Shown: positions 47,255 to 56,715, counted from the stretch's first letter. The stretch: 64,000 bases of DNA from Caenispirillum bisanense (GCF_039523075.1 NZ_BAAAEP010000001.1:248001-312000), one strand, 5' to 3'. Notes: a model not told the origin generated them from the sequence alone. Numbers and translations: made by a program.

Positions 47255-48395
47255 GGAGTTGCGCCAGCAGGCCGAGGGCGGCGCCATCACGCACCGTCTC
47301 CCGCAGGCGGTCGGCCTCGATGAAGGTCTCGGCGCACAGCAGGCGGCCGAGGTCGGCGGCGGCGCCGGCGCACAGGAAGCCCTCGCCGTCGACGAACAGA
47401 CGGATGCCGCCGCCCGTCCGTTCCTGATAGGCGAAGCGGCTGCCTTCGTTGCGGCGCAGATCGGCGCCGTCGGCCAGCGCCCGCCGCACGCCATCCGGCC
47501 CCAGCGGCGCGTCCGCCGGGCTGGGGAAATAATCGTACTTCGGCTCGGTCACATGCTTGCCGAACCACGCCGCCAGGCTGTCGGGGTCGTCCAGGCGCTG
47601 CATCACCAGGGTGCGGATGCGCTCCACCGCAGCCGGAGTGATCTCGCCGGGGTTGGCCTGCACGGCGAGGTCGGGGTCTTCGTAGCGCACTTCCTCCGGC
47701 ACCCGCTCGGCGATGCTCTCGGCGAACTCGCGGATCATGCTGCCGACGCCCGGCGCCCGGAAGCCGACCGAGATGGTCATGCAGTCATTGCCCTGGGCGA
47801 CGCCGAAGTGGGCGAGGCGCGGCGGCAGGTAGAGCAGATCGCCCGGCTCGCAGTCCCAGCCGTCGGTGGCGTCGAACTCGGTCAGGATGCGGAGGGCGGG
47901 GTGGTCAAGGATGGGCGTGGCCGCCTCGCACAGCTGGCCGATGTCCCACCGGCGGCGGCCATGGGCCTGCAGCAGGAAGACGTCGTAGGTGTCGTAATGC
48001 GGGCCGACGCCGCCGCCGTCGGCGGCGTAGGAGATCATGATGTCGTCGATGCGCCAGTTGGGGATGAAGCGGAAGTCATCCACCAGCGCCGCCACCTCCG
48101 GCACCCACAGGTCGACGCCCTGCACCAGCAACGTCCACTTGTCCTTGGGCAGGCCCTTGAAGGTCTTTTCGCTGAAGGGGCCGTGGCGCAGTTCCCACGG
48201 GGTCTTGCCGTTCTCGATGACGATGCGGCTTTCGACGTCGTCCTCCAGGGCGAGGCCGGCCAACTCGTCGGGCTCGATGGGGCTGACGAAATCCTTGAAG
48301 GCGCCCTTGATGAACAGCGGCTTCTTCTGCCAGTACTCGGCAAGGAAGCGCTCCACGGGCATCACGCCGAAGAAGGACGCATCGGCCGTCGTCAT
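47226..48395 (-). CDS. JmjC/cupin ribosomal oxygenase (RoxA/YcfD-like)
   Basis: Probable 2-oxoglutarate/Fe(II) hydroxylase of an arginine in ribosomal protein L16. The 389-residue protein has FLAEYWQKKPLFIKGAF near residue 16, the metal motif GPHYDTYDVFLLQAHGRRRW near residue 131 (His-x-Asp), the distal His in YLPPRLAHFGVAQG, and a C-terminal winged-helix-like region. The start at 48395 (MTTADASFFG) is used; the longer frame runs into a repeat element. It overlaps the RlmM-like gene by 29 bases. Confidence 0.85.
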   Translation of the reverse strand: MTTADASFFGVMPVERFLAEYWQKKPLFIKGAFKDFVSPIEPDELAGLALEDDVESRIVIENGKTPWELRHGPFSEKTFKGLPKDKWTLLVQGVDLWVPEVAALVDDFRFIPNWRIDDIMISYAADGGGVGPHYDTYDVFLLQAHGRRRWDIGQLCEAATPILDHPALRILTEFDATDGWDCEPGDLLYLPPRLAHFGVAQGNDCMTISVGFRAPGVGSMIREFAESIAERVPEEVRYEDPDLAVQANPGEITPAAVERIRTLVMQRLDDPDSLAAWFGKHVTEPKYDYFPSPADAPLGPDGVRRALADGADLRRNEGSRFAYQERTGGGIRLFVDGEGFLCAGAAADLGRLLCAETFIEADRLRETVRDGAALGLLAQLHDRGSLHLD

Positions 48396-48754
48396 CGCGG
48401 CGATCTCCACACTGGGTCGGAACGGGGCGGCACCTTGCCACCGGCGGGTCGCGCTGTCGAGGGGGTAGGGGCGCGGGGGCGACGGTGCAGGAGAGGGGAA
48501 TACCACCAAGGCACCAAGACACCAAGGCGGCGGAGCCTGTCGGGGTGTTGCCTCCCTGCGTTTGCGCATCGCCAGGTCTTTGCCGAAGGCATATTAAGTC
48601 TGCTGCGCAGGGCGGGGGGATCGCCGCCTGCCGTCGAACACCGCCCTCCTTGGTGTCTTTGTGTCTTGGTGGTTCACAACCCCCCGGCAATGGCTCTTCC
48701 TCAGCATCGGAAGTGGGTCTAAAGTGCGATCCTTGCTGCATCGGAGGCGATCCC
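48396..48754. other. 359-bp divergent intergenic region
   Basis: Lies between the ribosomal-oxygenase gene (minus) and the LysE-type exporter (plus). About half is occupied by the second octamer-armed inverted-repeat element (48502-48674). I saw no clear promoter or conserved ORF in the rest. Confidence 0.6.
48502..48674. repeat. inverted-repeat element with CACCAAGR-octamer arms (copy 2)
   Basis: Left arm 48502-48527 (CACCAAGG CACCAAGA CACCAAGG) and right arm 48648-48674 are inverted relatives; the right arm is the exact 27-base reverse complement of the left arm of copy 1 at 34358-34384. The 120-base interior differs from that of copy 1 and includes CTGCGTTTGCGCATCGCC and TGCTGCGCAGGGCGG. 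No transposase is encoded. Confidence 0.85.
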
Positions 48755-49393
48755 ATGACGTGGCAGACGTGGCTTCTGTTCGTCACCACCGTGTTCTTCC
48801 TGTCCGGCACGCCGGGGCCGAACATGCTGCTGGCGCTCAGCCACGGCATCCGTTACGGCGCGCGCAAGGCGGTGGCCACCGGGATCGGCGCGGTGCTGGC
48901 GCTGACGCTGCTGCAGATCATTTCCGTCACCGGCCTCGGCGCCCTGCTGGCTGCGTCGGAAACGGCGTTCCAGGTGGTGAAGTGGTGCGGCGTCGCCTAC
49001 CTGTTCTACATCGGCGTGAAGACGTGGCGGTCGGACCCGCATGTGGATGTCTCCCAGGCCGAGGGGCCGGGGATCGACGGCCGCCCGACGTCGGCGTGGA
49101 AGCTCGGCACCCAGGCGTTCCTGGTGTGCTTCTCCAACCCCAAGGCCATCGTCTTTCTGGTCGCCCTGTTCCCGCAGTTCATCGACACCGCCCAGCCGCT
49201 GGTGCCGCAGGTGACCATCCTGGCCGTCACCTTCGGCATCTGCGAGTTCCTGTGGATCATGGCCTATGCCACCGGCGGCGGCCGGCTGGTGCCGGTGCTG
49301 AAGCGGGCCGGCTTCGGGCGGCTGGTCAACCGGCTGTCGGGCGGCATGCTGATCGGCGCCGGTGCCCTGCTGGCGGCGGTGCGGCGGCTGTGA
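48755..49393 (+). CDS. LysE/RhtB family amino-acid exporter
   Basis: 212-residue inner-membrane protein with about six helices. The family signature FFLSGTPGPNMLLALSHGIR lies near residue 15 and FLVCFSNPKAIVFLVALFPQ near residue 124. It exports an amino acid or similar small molecule; the substrate is unknown. GGAGG is eight bases before the ATG at 48755; the longer frame runs through the repeat. Confidence 0.9.
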   Translation: MTWQTWLLFVTTVFFLSGTPGPNMLLALSHGIRYGARKAVATGIGAVLALTLLQIISVTGLGALLAASETAFQVVKWCGVAYLFYIGVKTWRSDPHVDVSQAEGPGIDGRPTSAWKLGTQAFLVCFSNPKAIVFLVALFPQFIDTAQPLVPQVTILAVTFGICEFLWIMAYATGGGRLVPVLKRAGFGRLVNRLSGGMLIGAGALLAAVRRL

Positions 49394-49475
49394 CTCGCGG
49401 GGGTTGATGTCCGGCTGGTCGGCGCCGATCTTCAGTGGTAGAGTGTGAAGGCACCGAGTCCCGCAGGAGGGCATC

Positions 49476-49730
49476 ATGTACGTCGCGCCCAATCCCTATC
49501 CCAGCCAGGATGCCGTCGCCGGCGCCGCTGCGGCTGCCGCCGCCGCGTCCATGACCGCCACGGTGCAGAACCAGCAGCCGTTGTCGCCGCAGGAAGCGCA
49601 GCAGGAACAGACCCTCGTTCCGGCCGCCGAAGCCGCCCGCCAGGCGGCGGAAGAGGCCGAGCGCAACCGCCGCATGGTGCCGGTGGTGCAGGATCCCGAC
49701 CGCGGCCTCAAGGTTGACACCGTCGGCTGA
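49476..49730 (+). CDS. 84-residue hypothetical protein
   Basis: Small Ala/Gln/Glu-rich protein (MYVAPNPYPSQDAVAG..., then AEAARQAAEEAERNRRM), likely helical or disordered, with no signal peptide. GCAGGAGG lies six bases before the ATG. It is followed by a strong terminator. I do not recognise it. Confidence 0.6.
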   Translation: MYVAPNPYPSQDAVAGAAAAAAAASMTATVQNQQPLSPQEAQQEQTLVPAAEAARQAAEEAERNRRMVPVVQDPDRGLKVDTVG

Positions 49731-49770
49731 GGCCGCCCACAGTCCTCCTTCTCTGACCCCGATCCCTGGG

Positions 49771-49801
49771 GCCGGGTCTGCCGGAAGACGGCGGGCCCGG
49801 C
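49771..49801 (+). terminator. terminator after the 84-residue gene
   Basis: GCCGGGTCTGCCG pairs over 13 positions (two G-U) with CGGCGGGCCCGGC at 49789-49801 around a 5-base loop, then TTTCGTGCGTTT. Confidence 0.7.
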
Positions 49802-49838
49802 TTTCGTGCGTTTCCCCCTGCCCGGAAAGGACCTGCCC

Positions 49839-50192
49839 GTGATCGTCGTCCACGGCCTTAAAACCTGCGACACCTGCCGCAAGGCGCTGAAGTGGCTGAC
49901 GGAAGAAGGCCTCGCCCACCGTTTCCACGACCTGCGCGCCGAGGGGCTGGCGGAGGCCGACCTGCGCCGCTGGATCGCCGCCGTGGGGCTGGAGACGCTG
50001 CTCAACCGCCGCGGCACCACCTGGCGCGGCCTGCCGCCGGACCAGACGGCAGCGGCGGAGAGCGTCGACGGCGCCGTGGCGCTGGCGCTCGCGCATCCGG
50101 CGATCCTCAAGCGACCGATCTTCGACCGCGGCGACGCCGGCGTCATCGTCGGCTTCAAGGCCGAGCAGCAGGCGGCCCTGAAAGCGGGCTGA
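49839..50192 (+). CDS. ArsC/Spx family protein
   Basis: 117-residue thioredoxin-fold protein with the redox motif GLKTCDTCRKALKWL at the N-terminus, LLNRRGTTWR near residue 62, and KRPIFDRG near residue 90. Members include arsenate reductases and uncharacterised Spx-like proteins; the absence of an ars cluster gives no support for arsenate. The GTG at 49839 is preferred to the GTG at 49806 because AAAGGA precedes it and relatives begin at this point. Confidence 0.8.
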   Translation: MIVVHGLKTCDTCRKALKWLTEEGLAHRFHDLRAEGLAEADLRRWIAAVGLETLLNRRGTTWRGLPPDQTAAAESVDGAVALALAHPAILKRPIFDRGDAGVIVGFKAEQQAALKAG

Positions 50193-50219
50193 GGCGGCGG
50201 TGGACGGTAGGCGGCGGCG

Positions 50220-52022
50220 CTATTCCGCCGCCGCTTCCGCTTCCTGGTGCCCGAACTGCAGTTCGGCAAGGCGGGTGTAGAGCGGGCTGGTCCGCAACAG
50301 CTCTGCATGGGGGCCGGTGGCGACCAGCCGGCCGTCGTCGATGACGGCGATGCGGTCGGCCGACACCACCGTCGCCAGCCGATGGGCGATCACCAGCGAC
50401 GTGCGCCCGGCCATCAGCCGCTCCAGCGCCTGCTGCACCAGCCGCTCGCTTTCGGCGTCCAGCGCGCTGGTGGCTTCGTCCAGCAGCAGGATGCTGGGGT
50501 CGCGCAGCAGGGCGCGCGCGATGGCGATGCGCTGGCGCTGGCCGCCCGACAGGCGCACGCCCTTCTCGCCCAGGAAGGTGTGGAAGCCGTCCGGCAGCCG
50601 CTCGATGAACTCCAGCGCCTGGGCCGCTTCGGCGGCGGCGCGGACCTCGGCGTCGGTGGCCTCGGGGCGGCCGTAGCGGATGTTCTCCAGGGCATCGGCG
50701 GAGAAGATGATCGGCTCCTGCGGCACCAGGCCGAGGCGGCCGCGCAGGTCGGCGGGTGCGGCCTCGCGCACGTCCACCCCGTCCACCAGCACCTGCCCGG
50801 CATGGGGGGCGTAGAAGCGCAGGATCAGCTGCATGACGGTGGACTTGCCGGCCCCCGACGGACCCACCAGCGCCACCCGCTCGCCCGGCTCGACGGTGAG
50901 GGAGAAGCCTTGCAGGGCGGCGCGGTCGGGGCGCGACGGGTAGTGGAAGGCGACATCGCGCAGCTCCACCCGGCCCTGCGGCGGCAGCGGCAGGGGGCGC
51001 GGCGACGCCGGTACCGGCACCTGCGGCACCGTCTCCAGCAGTTCCACCAGCCGCTCGGTGGCGCCGGCGGCCCGTTGCAGGTCGCCCATTACCTCCGACA
51101 CCGCCCCGGTGGCGCTGGCGACGATGACGGCATAGAACACGAAGGCGGTGAGTTCGCCGGCGGTGATGGCACCGTTCAGCACGTCGTGGCCGCCCGCCCA
51201 CAGCACCACGCCGATGGCCCCGAACACCAGCATGATCACCACCGCCGTCAGCACCGCGCGGGCGCGGGTGCGGCGGATGGCGGTGTCGAAGGCGGCTTCG
51301 GTGGCGGTGCCGAACAGGCGGCGGTCCACCGGCTCGTGGGTGAAGGCCTGCACGGTGCGGATGCCGTAGAGCACTTCCTCGGCATAGGCGGAGACGTCGG
51401 AGATGCGGTCCTGGCTGGCCCGCGACAGGCGCCGCACCTTGCGCCCGAACACCACGATGGGCACCACCACCAGCGGCACCACCAGCACCACCAGCCCGGC
51501 CAGCTTGGCATTGGTGACGAACAGCATCACCAGGCCGCCGCTCAGGGTCAGCACGTTGCGCAGGGCGACCGAGGCGGACGAGCCGATGACGGTCTGGATC
51601 AGGGTGGTGTCGGTGGTCAGCCGCGACAGGATCTCGCCGGTCTTGGTGACCTCGAAGAAGCCGGGATTGAGGGTCAGCACGCGGTCGAACACGGCGGTGC
51701 GGATGTCGGCCACCACCCGCTCCCCCAGCCAGGTGACCAGGTAATAGCGCAGGAAGGTGCCGAAGGCGATCACCGCCACCACCCCCAGCAGCACCACCAG
51801 CGCCTGGTCGAGCAAGGCCGGGTCGCCGGCGCTCAGGCCGCGGTCGATGAGCAGCCGCAGGCCGACGCCGATGGAGAGGGTGGCGGCGGCCGTCAGCATC
51901 AGCGCCACCACGGCGCCGAGGATGTGCCAGCGGTAGGGCAGGGCGAAGGCCGCCGTGCGACGCAGGACCTTCAGGTCGCGCGTCGTCGGGCGGTCGGGCA
52001 GGGCAGGGCCGGGAGGCGGCAC
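50220..52022 (-). CDS. ABC exporter, fused permease/ATPase (MsbA-like)
   Basis: 600-residue half-transporter. The N-terminal six-helix exporter domain includes VKTGEILSRLTTDTTLIQ-type coupling sequence near residue 135. The ATPase domain has Walker A GPSGAGKSTVMQLI near residue 395, signature LSGGQRQRIAIARALL, Walker B ILLLDEATSALD and the H-loop IAHRLATV. It probably exports lipid, peptide or drug as a homodimer; the substrate is not evident. A GTG at 52022 with GGAG overlapping the pepN stop is preferred to the upstream TTG at 52076. It is likely co-transcribed with pepN. Confidence 0.88.
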   Translation of the reverse strand: MPPPGPALPDRPTTRDLKVLRRTAAFALPYRWHILGAVVALMLTAAATLSIGVGLRLLIDRGLSAGDPALLDQALVVLLGVVAVIAFGTFLRYYLVTWLGERVVADIRTAVFDRVLTLNPGFFEVTKTGEILSRLTTDTTLIQTVIGSSASVALRNVLTLSGGLVMLFVTNAKLAGLVVLVVPLVVVPIVVFGRKVRRLSRASQDRISDVSAYAEEVLYGIRTVQAFTHEPVDRRLFGTATEAAFDTAIRRTRARAVLTAVVIMLVFGAIGVVLWAGGHDVLNGAITAGELTAFVFYAVIVASATGAVSEVMGDLQRAAGATERLVELLETVPQVPVPASPRPLPLPPQGRVELRDVAFHYPSRPDRAALQGFSLTVEPGERVALVGPSGAGKSTVMQLILRFYAPHAGQVLVDGVDVREAAPADLRGRLGLVPQEPIIFSADALENIRYGRPEATDAEVRAAAEAAQALEFIERLPDGFHTFLGEKGVRLSGGQRQRIAIARALLRDPSILLLDEATSALDAESERLVQQALERLMAGRTSLVIAHRLATVVSADRIAVIDDGRLVATGPHAELLRTSPLYTRLAELQFGHQEAEAAAE

Positions 52023-52029
52023 GGTGGCG

Positions 52030-54657
52030 TTACTCCGCCCGCGCCTTGGAGGCGATTTCGTAGATGTCGCGGGCAAGGTCCGGGGCGGCCAGCACGCGGT
52101 CCAGTTCCTGCTTCATCAGCGCCTTGCGGGTGTCGTCCATGCGCCGCCAGCGGCCCATGGGCTGCAGCAGGCGGGCGCCGATGAGCGGGTTAAGGGTGTT
52201 CAGCTCCAGCACCCGGTCGACCAGGAAGGCATAGCCGCGGCCGTCGGCGGCGTGGAAGCCGATGGGGTTGGAATTGGCGAAGGCACCGATCAGCGCCCGC
52301 ACCCGGTTGGGGTTGCGCATGGAGAAGGCGGGATGGGCCAGCAGCTCGCGCAGGCGGTCGAGCACGTCCGGGCGCTGCGACAGGGCCTGAAGGGAGAACC
52401 ACTTGTCCAGCACCAGCGGATCGTCCTTGAAGCGGTCGTGGAAGTGCTCCAGCGTCGCCACCCGCTGCGGCACCTCCAGGTCGTTGAGCACCCGCAGGGC
52501 GGCCATGGCGTCGGTCATGTTGTCGGCGGTGCGATACTGCTCCGCCGCCAGGTCGGCATTGGCCGGATCGAGGCCGAGGTAGGCCAGGGCCGCGTTGGCA
52601 AGCGCCCGGTGGCCGGCGCCCTCGGCGGTGGGGGCGAAGGGGCCGGCGGCGGCGCGGTGGGTGTCGCGCAAGGAGCGGAACAGGTCGCCATGGGCGGCGG
52701 CGATGTCGCGGCGCAGGGCCTCGCGGGCGGCGTGGATGCCCTCGACATCGATCACCGCCATCTGCTCGGCCAGATAGTCCTCGCTCGGCAGGGCCAGCAC
52801 CTGGGCGCGGAAGGCCGGGTCGAGGCTGTCGTCGGCGGCGCACTGGCCGAGGGCGGCGACGAATTCCGCCGTGTCGGGGGCGCTGTTGCTACCGTCGGCG
52901 CGGGCCGCCACGGCGGCCAGCAGCAGGTCGGTGGCATACTGCTGGCCGGCTTCCCAGCGGGCGAAGGTGTCGGGGTCGTGGGCCATCAGCAGCGCCCGGT
53001 CGGCGGCGCTGTGGGCGGTCTTCAGGCGGATGGGGGCGGTGAAGCCGCGGTTGAGCGACGGCACCGGCTTCTCCGGCAGGCCGACAAAGCGGAAGGTATG
53101 CTCCGCCTCGCGCAGCTCCAGCACCCGGCTGTCGGTATAGGCGACCTCGCCCTCCAGGCGCACCGGCAGGCTGGCGCCGTCGCGGCCGAGCAGCCCGATC
53201 TCGAAGGGCATGTGCAGCGGCTGCTTGTCCGGCTGGCCGGGGGTGGGGTCGGTGTGCTGGCGGATGGTCAGGCTGTAGACGCCGTCGGCAAAGTGGTCGC
53301 TGACCTCCACCTGCGGCGTGCCGGCCTGGGAGTACCAGCGCTTGAACTGCAGCAGGTCGCGGCGGTTGGCATCCTGCATGGCGGCGACGAAATCGTCACA
53401 GGTGGCGGCGGTGCCGTCGTGGCGGGCGACGTAGAGGTCGATGCCCTTGCGGTAGCCGTCCGCCCCCAGCAGCCGGTGCATCATGCGGATGACCTCGGCG
53501 CCCTTGTCGTAGACGGTGGCGGTGTAGAAGTTGTTGATCTCGATGTAGCTGTCCGGCCGCACCGGATGGGCGAGCGGTCCGCCGTCCTCGGGGAACTGGC
53601 GGGCCCGCAGGGTGCGCACCTGGTTGATGCGCTCCACCGGCGCCGAGCGCATGTCGGCCGAGAACTGCTGGTCGCGGAAGACGGTCAGGCCCTCCTTCAG
53701 CGACAGCTGGAACCAGTCGCGGCAGGTGATGCGGTTGCCGGTCCAGTTGTGGAAGTATTCGTGGGCGACCACGGCCTCGATGTACTCGTATTCCGCATCG
53801 GTGGCGGTGTCGGGGTCGGCGAGGATGGCCTTGGCGTTGAAGATGTTGAGGCTCTTGTTCTCCATGGCGCCCATGTTGAAGGCCGACACGGCCACCACGT
53901 TGAACAGGTCGAGGTCGTATTCCAGGCCGTAGACCTCTTCGTCCCAGGTCATGGCCTTCTTCAGGCTCTGCATGGCGAAGGCGCAGCGCGGGCCGTTGCC
54001 GTGCTCCACCCAGATGTTCAGCTCGATGTCGCGGCCGGATCGGGTGCGGAAGGTGTCGTGCACCCGCTCCAGGTCGCCGGCGACCAGGGCGAACAGGTAG
54101 GACGGCTTGTTGAACGGATCTTCCCACACGGCGTAATGGCGGCCGTCCTTCAGCTTGCCCTGGTCGACGCGGTTGCCGTTGGACAGCAGCACCGGATAAG
54201 CCGCCTTGTCGGCCCGCAGGGTGACCTTGTAGCGGGTCATGACGTCCGGCCGGTCGGGGAAGTAGGTGATGCGGCGGAAGCCCTCCGCCTCGCACTGGGT
54301 GCAGAACATGCCGTCGGAGACGTAGAGACCCTCAAGCTTGGTGTTGTCCGCCGGAGCGATTTCCGTCACCACCTCCAGGGTTAAGCGGTCGGGCACGTCG
54401 CGCACGGTCAGGCTGCCGCCGTCGGTGCTGTAGCGGTCGGCCGGCAGCTCCTTGCCGTCCAGGCTGACGGAAACCAGCGTCAGGTCGTCGCCGTCCAGCA
54501 CCAGGTCGTCGGCATGGCCGCTGCGGGTCAGGGCCAGGGTGCTGTGGACACGGGTCTTCGCGGGATCGAGGTCGAAGACGAGGTCGAGCGAGTCGACGCG
54601 GAAGGGATAGGGCGCATACTCGCTGAGGCGGATGACGCGGCGCTCGTCTGTCTTCAC
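52030..54657 (-). CDS. pepN: aminopeptidase N
   Basis: M1-family zinc aminopeptidase of 875 residues, close to the E. coli length. Visible motifs are the substrate-binding FNMGAMENKSLNIFN, zinc-binding VVAHEYFHNWTGNRIT with the downstream Glu in LKEGLTVFRDQQF, and the C-terminal helical domain. Start GTG at 54657 is chosen because GGAG lies seven bases before it and the protein then begins MKTDERRVIRL, as in relatives; the frame's earlier ATGs lack ribosome sites. The ABC exporter follows on the same strand. Confidence 0.92.
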   Translation of the reverse strand: MKTDERRVIRLSEYAPYPFRVDSLDLVFDLDPAKTRVHSTLALTRSGHADDLVLDGDDLTLVSVSLDGKELPADRYSTDGGSLTVRDVPDRLTLEVVTEIAPADNTKLEGLYVSDGMFCTQCEAEGFRRITYFPDRPDVMTRYKVTLRADKAAYPVLLSNGNRVDQGKLKDGRHYAVWEDPFNKPSYLFALVAGDLERVHDTFRTRSGRDIELNIWVEHGNGPRCAFAMQSLKKAMTWDEEVYGLEYDLDLFNVVAVSAFNMGAMENKSLNIFNAKAILADPDTATDAEYEYIEAVVAHEYFHNWTGNRITCRDWFQLSLKEGLTVFRDQQFSADMRSAPVERINQVRTLRARQFPEDGGPLAHPVRPDSYIEINNFYTATVYDKGAEVIRMMHRLLGADGYRKGIDLYVARHDGTAATCDDFVAAMQDANRRDLLQFKRWYSQAGTPQVEVSDHFADGVYSLTIRQHTDPTPGQPDKQPLHMPFEIGLLGRDGASLPVRLEGEVAYTDSRVLELREAEHTFRFVGLPEKPVPSLNRGFTAPIRLKTAHSAADRALLMAHDPDTFARWEAGQQYATDLLLAAVAARADGSNSAPDTAEFVAALGQCAADDSLDPAFRAQVLALPSEDYLAEQMAVIDVEGIHAAREALRRDIAAAHGDLFRSLRDTHRAAAGPFAPTAEGAGHRALANAALAYLGLDPANADLAAEQYRTADNMTDAMAALRVLNDLEVPQRVATLEHFHDRFKDDPLVLDKWFSLQALSQRPDVLDRLRELLAHPAFSMRNPNRVRALIGAFANSNPIGFHAADGRGYAFLVDRVLELNTLNPLIGARLLQPMGRWRRMDDTRKALMKQELDRVLAAPDLARDIYEIASKARAE

Positions 54658-54803
54658 GAAGATTCTCCGGGACTGCTTGCGTGTCGGCCCCTTCATGTGG
54701 GGATGGCGGGGCATCGGCCGAAAGGGCGCAACGGCATTTTCCCTTGTGCCGTTGGCTGCGGCGGGGAAGCATGCCCCGAAGCCCGCACGGAAGGAAAGAG
54801 CCG

Positions 54804-55394
54804 TTGTCAGACCGCCCCCGCAACCCGTGGACCACCCTCAGCCGCCGGCAGATCTACGACAACCCCTGGCTGACGCTGGAGGAACACGACGTCCGCACCC
54901 CCGGCGGCAGCCGCGGCATCTATGGCGTGGTGCGGCCGAAGGGGCTGGCCATCGGCGTGGTGCCGGTGGATGCCGAAGGGTTCACCTGGCTGGTGGGCCA
55001 GTGGCGCTATCCGCTGGAGGCCTATTCGTGGGAAATCCCCGAGGGCGGCGGCCGCAAGGACGTGCCGCCGCTGGAGGAAGCCCGCCGCGAACTGGCGGAG
55101 GAAACCGGCCTGCGCGCCGGCCGGTGGCACGAGCTGCTGCGCCTGCACCTCTCCAACTCGCTGTCCGACGAGGCGGCGGTGATCTACTTGTGCTGGGACC
55201 TGACCGCCGGCGAGGCGGCGCCCGAGGACACCGAAGACCTCGCCCTGCGCCGGGTGCCGCTGGCGGAGGCTTTCCGCATGGCCCGCGACGGCGAGATCAC
55301 CGACGCCATGGCGGTGGCGGCGCTGCTCAGGCTGGAGGGGATGGCGCTGCGGGGGGAATGGCCGGAGGGCTGTCCGCCGCCGGCCGGCCGTTGA
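54804..55394 (+). CDS. Nudix hydrolase (ADP-ribose pyrophosphatase-like)
   Basis: 196-residue hydrolase of nucleoside-diphosphate compounds. The Nudix box GGGRKDVPPLEEARRELAEE-TGL (G-x5-E-x7-REL-x-EE-x-G) is intact near residue 90, and the surrounding plan fits ADP-sugar pyrophosphatases. The TTG start at 54804 with AAGGAAAG five bases upstream is preferred; an in-frame ATG at 54771 is the alternative. Its last 68 bases overlap the end of the convergent MATE gene. Confidence 0.87.
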   Translation: MSDRPRNPWTTLSRRQIYDNPWLTLEEHDVRTPGGSRGIYGVVRPKGLAIGVVPVDAEGFTWLVGQWRYPLEAYSWEIPEGGGRKDVPPLEEARRELAEETGLRAGRWHELLRLHLSNSLSDEAAVIYLCWDLTAGEAAPEDTEDLALRRVPLAEAFRMARDGEITDAMAVAALLRLEGMALRGEWPEGCPPPAGR

Positions 55395-56715
55395 CCGCAA
55401 CCCGCCGCGCCAGCGCCGGATAAAGCAGGCCGAGGCTCACCCCGCGCAGGGCCATGAAGGCGGTGAAGGCGGCCCACAGGCCATGGTTGCCCCACAGCGG
55501 CAGCAGCAGCCAGCTGAGGCCGAGGAAGGCGCCCAGGCACAGCACCATCATGGTGCTGAGGGGCCGGCTTTCCGTGGCGCCGAGGAAGATGCCGTCGAAC
55601 TGGAACCCCCACACCGCCACCAGCGGCAGCACGATGGCCCAGGGCAGCGCCTCACCGGCCGCCGCCCGCACCTCCGGCAGGCCGGTGAGCAGGTGGATGA
55701 GCGGTGTTCCCGCCACCAGGAAGAGGGCCGAGATCGCCGCCGCCATGGTCACCGCCAGACCGGTGGAGGCCCGCACCGCCTCGCCCAGCGCCCGCCGGTC
55801 GCCGGCCCCGACGGCGCCGCCGACCAGGGTTTCCGCCGCATGGGCGAAGCCGTCGAGGGCGTAGGAGGCGATGGTCAGGAAGGTCAGCAGCACCGCATTG
55901 GCGGCCAGGGTGACGTCGCCGGCCTGGGCACCCTGGGCGGTGAACCAGGCGAAGGCGGAAATCAGGCACAGGGTGCGGATGAAGATGTCGCCGTTCACCC
56001 CCACCAGCCGCCGCAGCCGGCGCGGGTCGAGCAGGCGGTCGCGGCTCCAGCGGCCGGGCAGGGCGCGCAGGCTGGAGCGCATCAGCAGGAAGCCGACGGC
56101 CATGCCGGCGTATTCGGCGATGACGGTGGCGAGCGCCACGCCGTCCACGTCCATGCCGAGGCCGAGCACGAAGGCGAGGTTCAGGCAGATGTTGAGGATG
56201 TTGGCGACAACCTGCTGCGCCAGCACGGCTTTCGCCCGCCCGAGGCCCATCAGCCAGCCGATCTGCGCGAACTGCACCAGCGCCGCCGGCGCCGACCAGA
56301 TGCGGATGGTGAAGTACTCCGCCGCCAGCGCCTCCACCTCGTCGCTGCCGTCCAGCAGGGCGAAGGCGATGGCCTGGACGGGTACCTGCGCCGCCCACAG
56401 CAGCAGCGCCACGGTGACGCCGATGAGGAAGGCGCGGCCGAACACCGCCCGCGCCTCCGCCCCGTCGCCGGCGCCCATGGCCTGTGCCGTCGGGCCGGTG
56501 GTGCCCATGCGCAGGAAGCCGAAGCCCCAGTAGAGGTAGCTGAACAGCAGCGACCCGATGGCGACGGCCCCCAGGTAGGCCGGACTGTCCAGATGCCCCA
56601 TCACCGCCGTATCCACCATGCCGAGCAGCGGCACCGACAGATTGGCGAGGATGACGGGCACGGCGAGGGCCCAGACGCGGCTGCGCGCGGTGGTGTCGGC
56701 GGCGGGCGCTGTCAC
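55327..56715 (-). CDS. MATE family efflux transporter (DinF-like)
   Basis: 462-residue exporter with about twelve helices. The first helix, VWALAVPVILANLSVPLLGM, leads to VDTAVMGHLDSPAYLGAVAI, the MATE/DinF signature; a second-half counterpart is YALDGFAHAAETLVGGAVGA. The GTG at 56715 overlaps the DUF1489 stop (GTGA), and a long Arg-rich frame upstream is not coding. It is the third gene of a coupled pfp-DUF1489-MATE unit. The C-terminal 23 residues are encoded opposite the nudix gene end. Confidence 0.87.
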   Translation of the reverse strand: MTAPAADTTARSRVWALAVPVILANLSVPLLGMVDTAVMGHLDSPAYLGAVAIGSLLFSYLYWGFGFLRMGTTGPTAQAMGAGDGAEARAVFGRAFLIGVTVALLLWAAQVPVQAIAFALLDGSDEVEALAAEYFTIRIWSAPAALVQFAQIGWLMGLGRAKAVLAQQVVANILNICLNLAFVLGLGMDVDGVALATVIAEYAGMAVGFLLMRSSLRALPGRWSRDRLLDPRRLRRLVGVNGDIFIRTLCLISAFAWFTAQGAQAGDVTLAANAVLLTFLTIASYALDGFAHAAETLVGGAVGAGDRRALGEAVRASTGLAVTMAAAISALFLVAGTPLIHLLTGLPEVRAAAGEALPWAIVLPLVAVWGFQFDGIFLGATESRPLSTMMVLCLGAFLGLSWLLLPLWGNHGLWAAFTAFMALRGVSLGLLYPALARRVAVNGRPAADSPPAIPPAAPSPPA

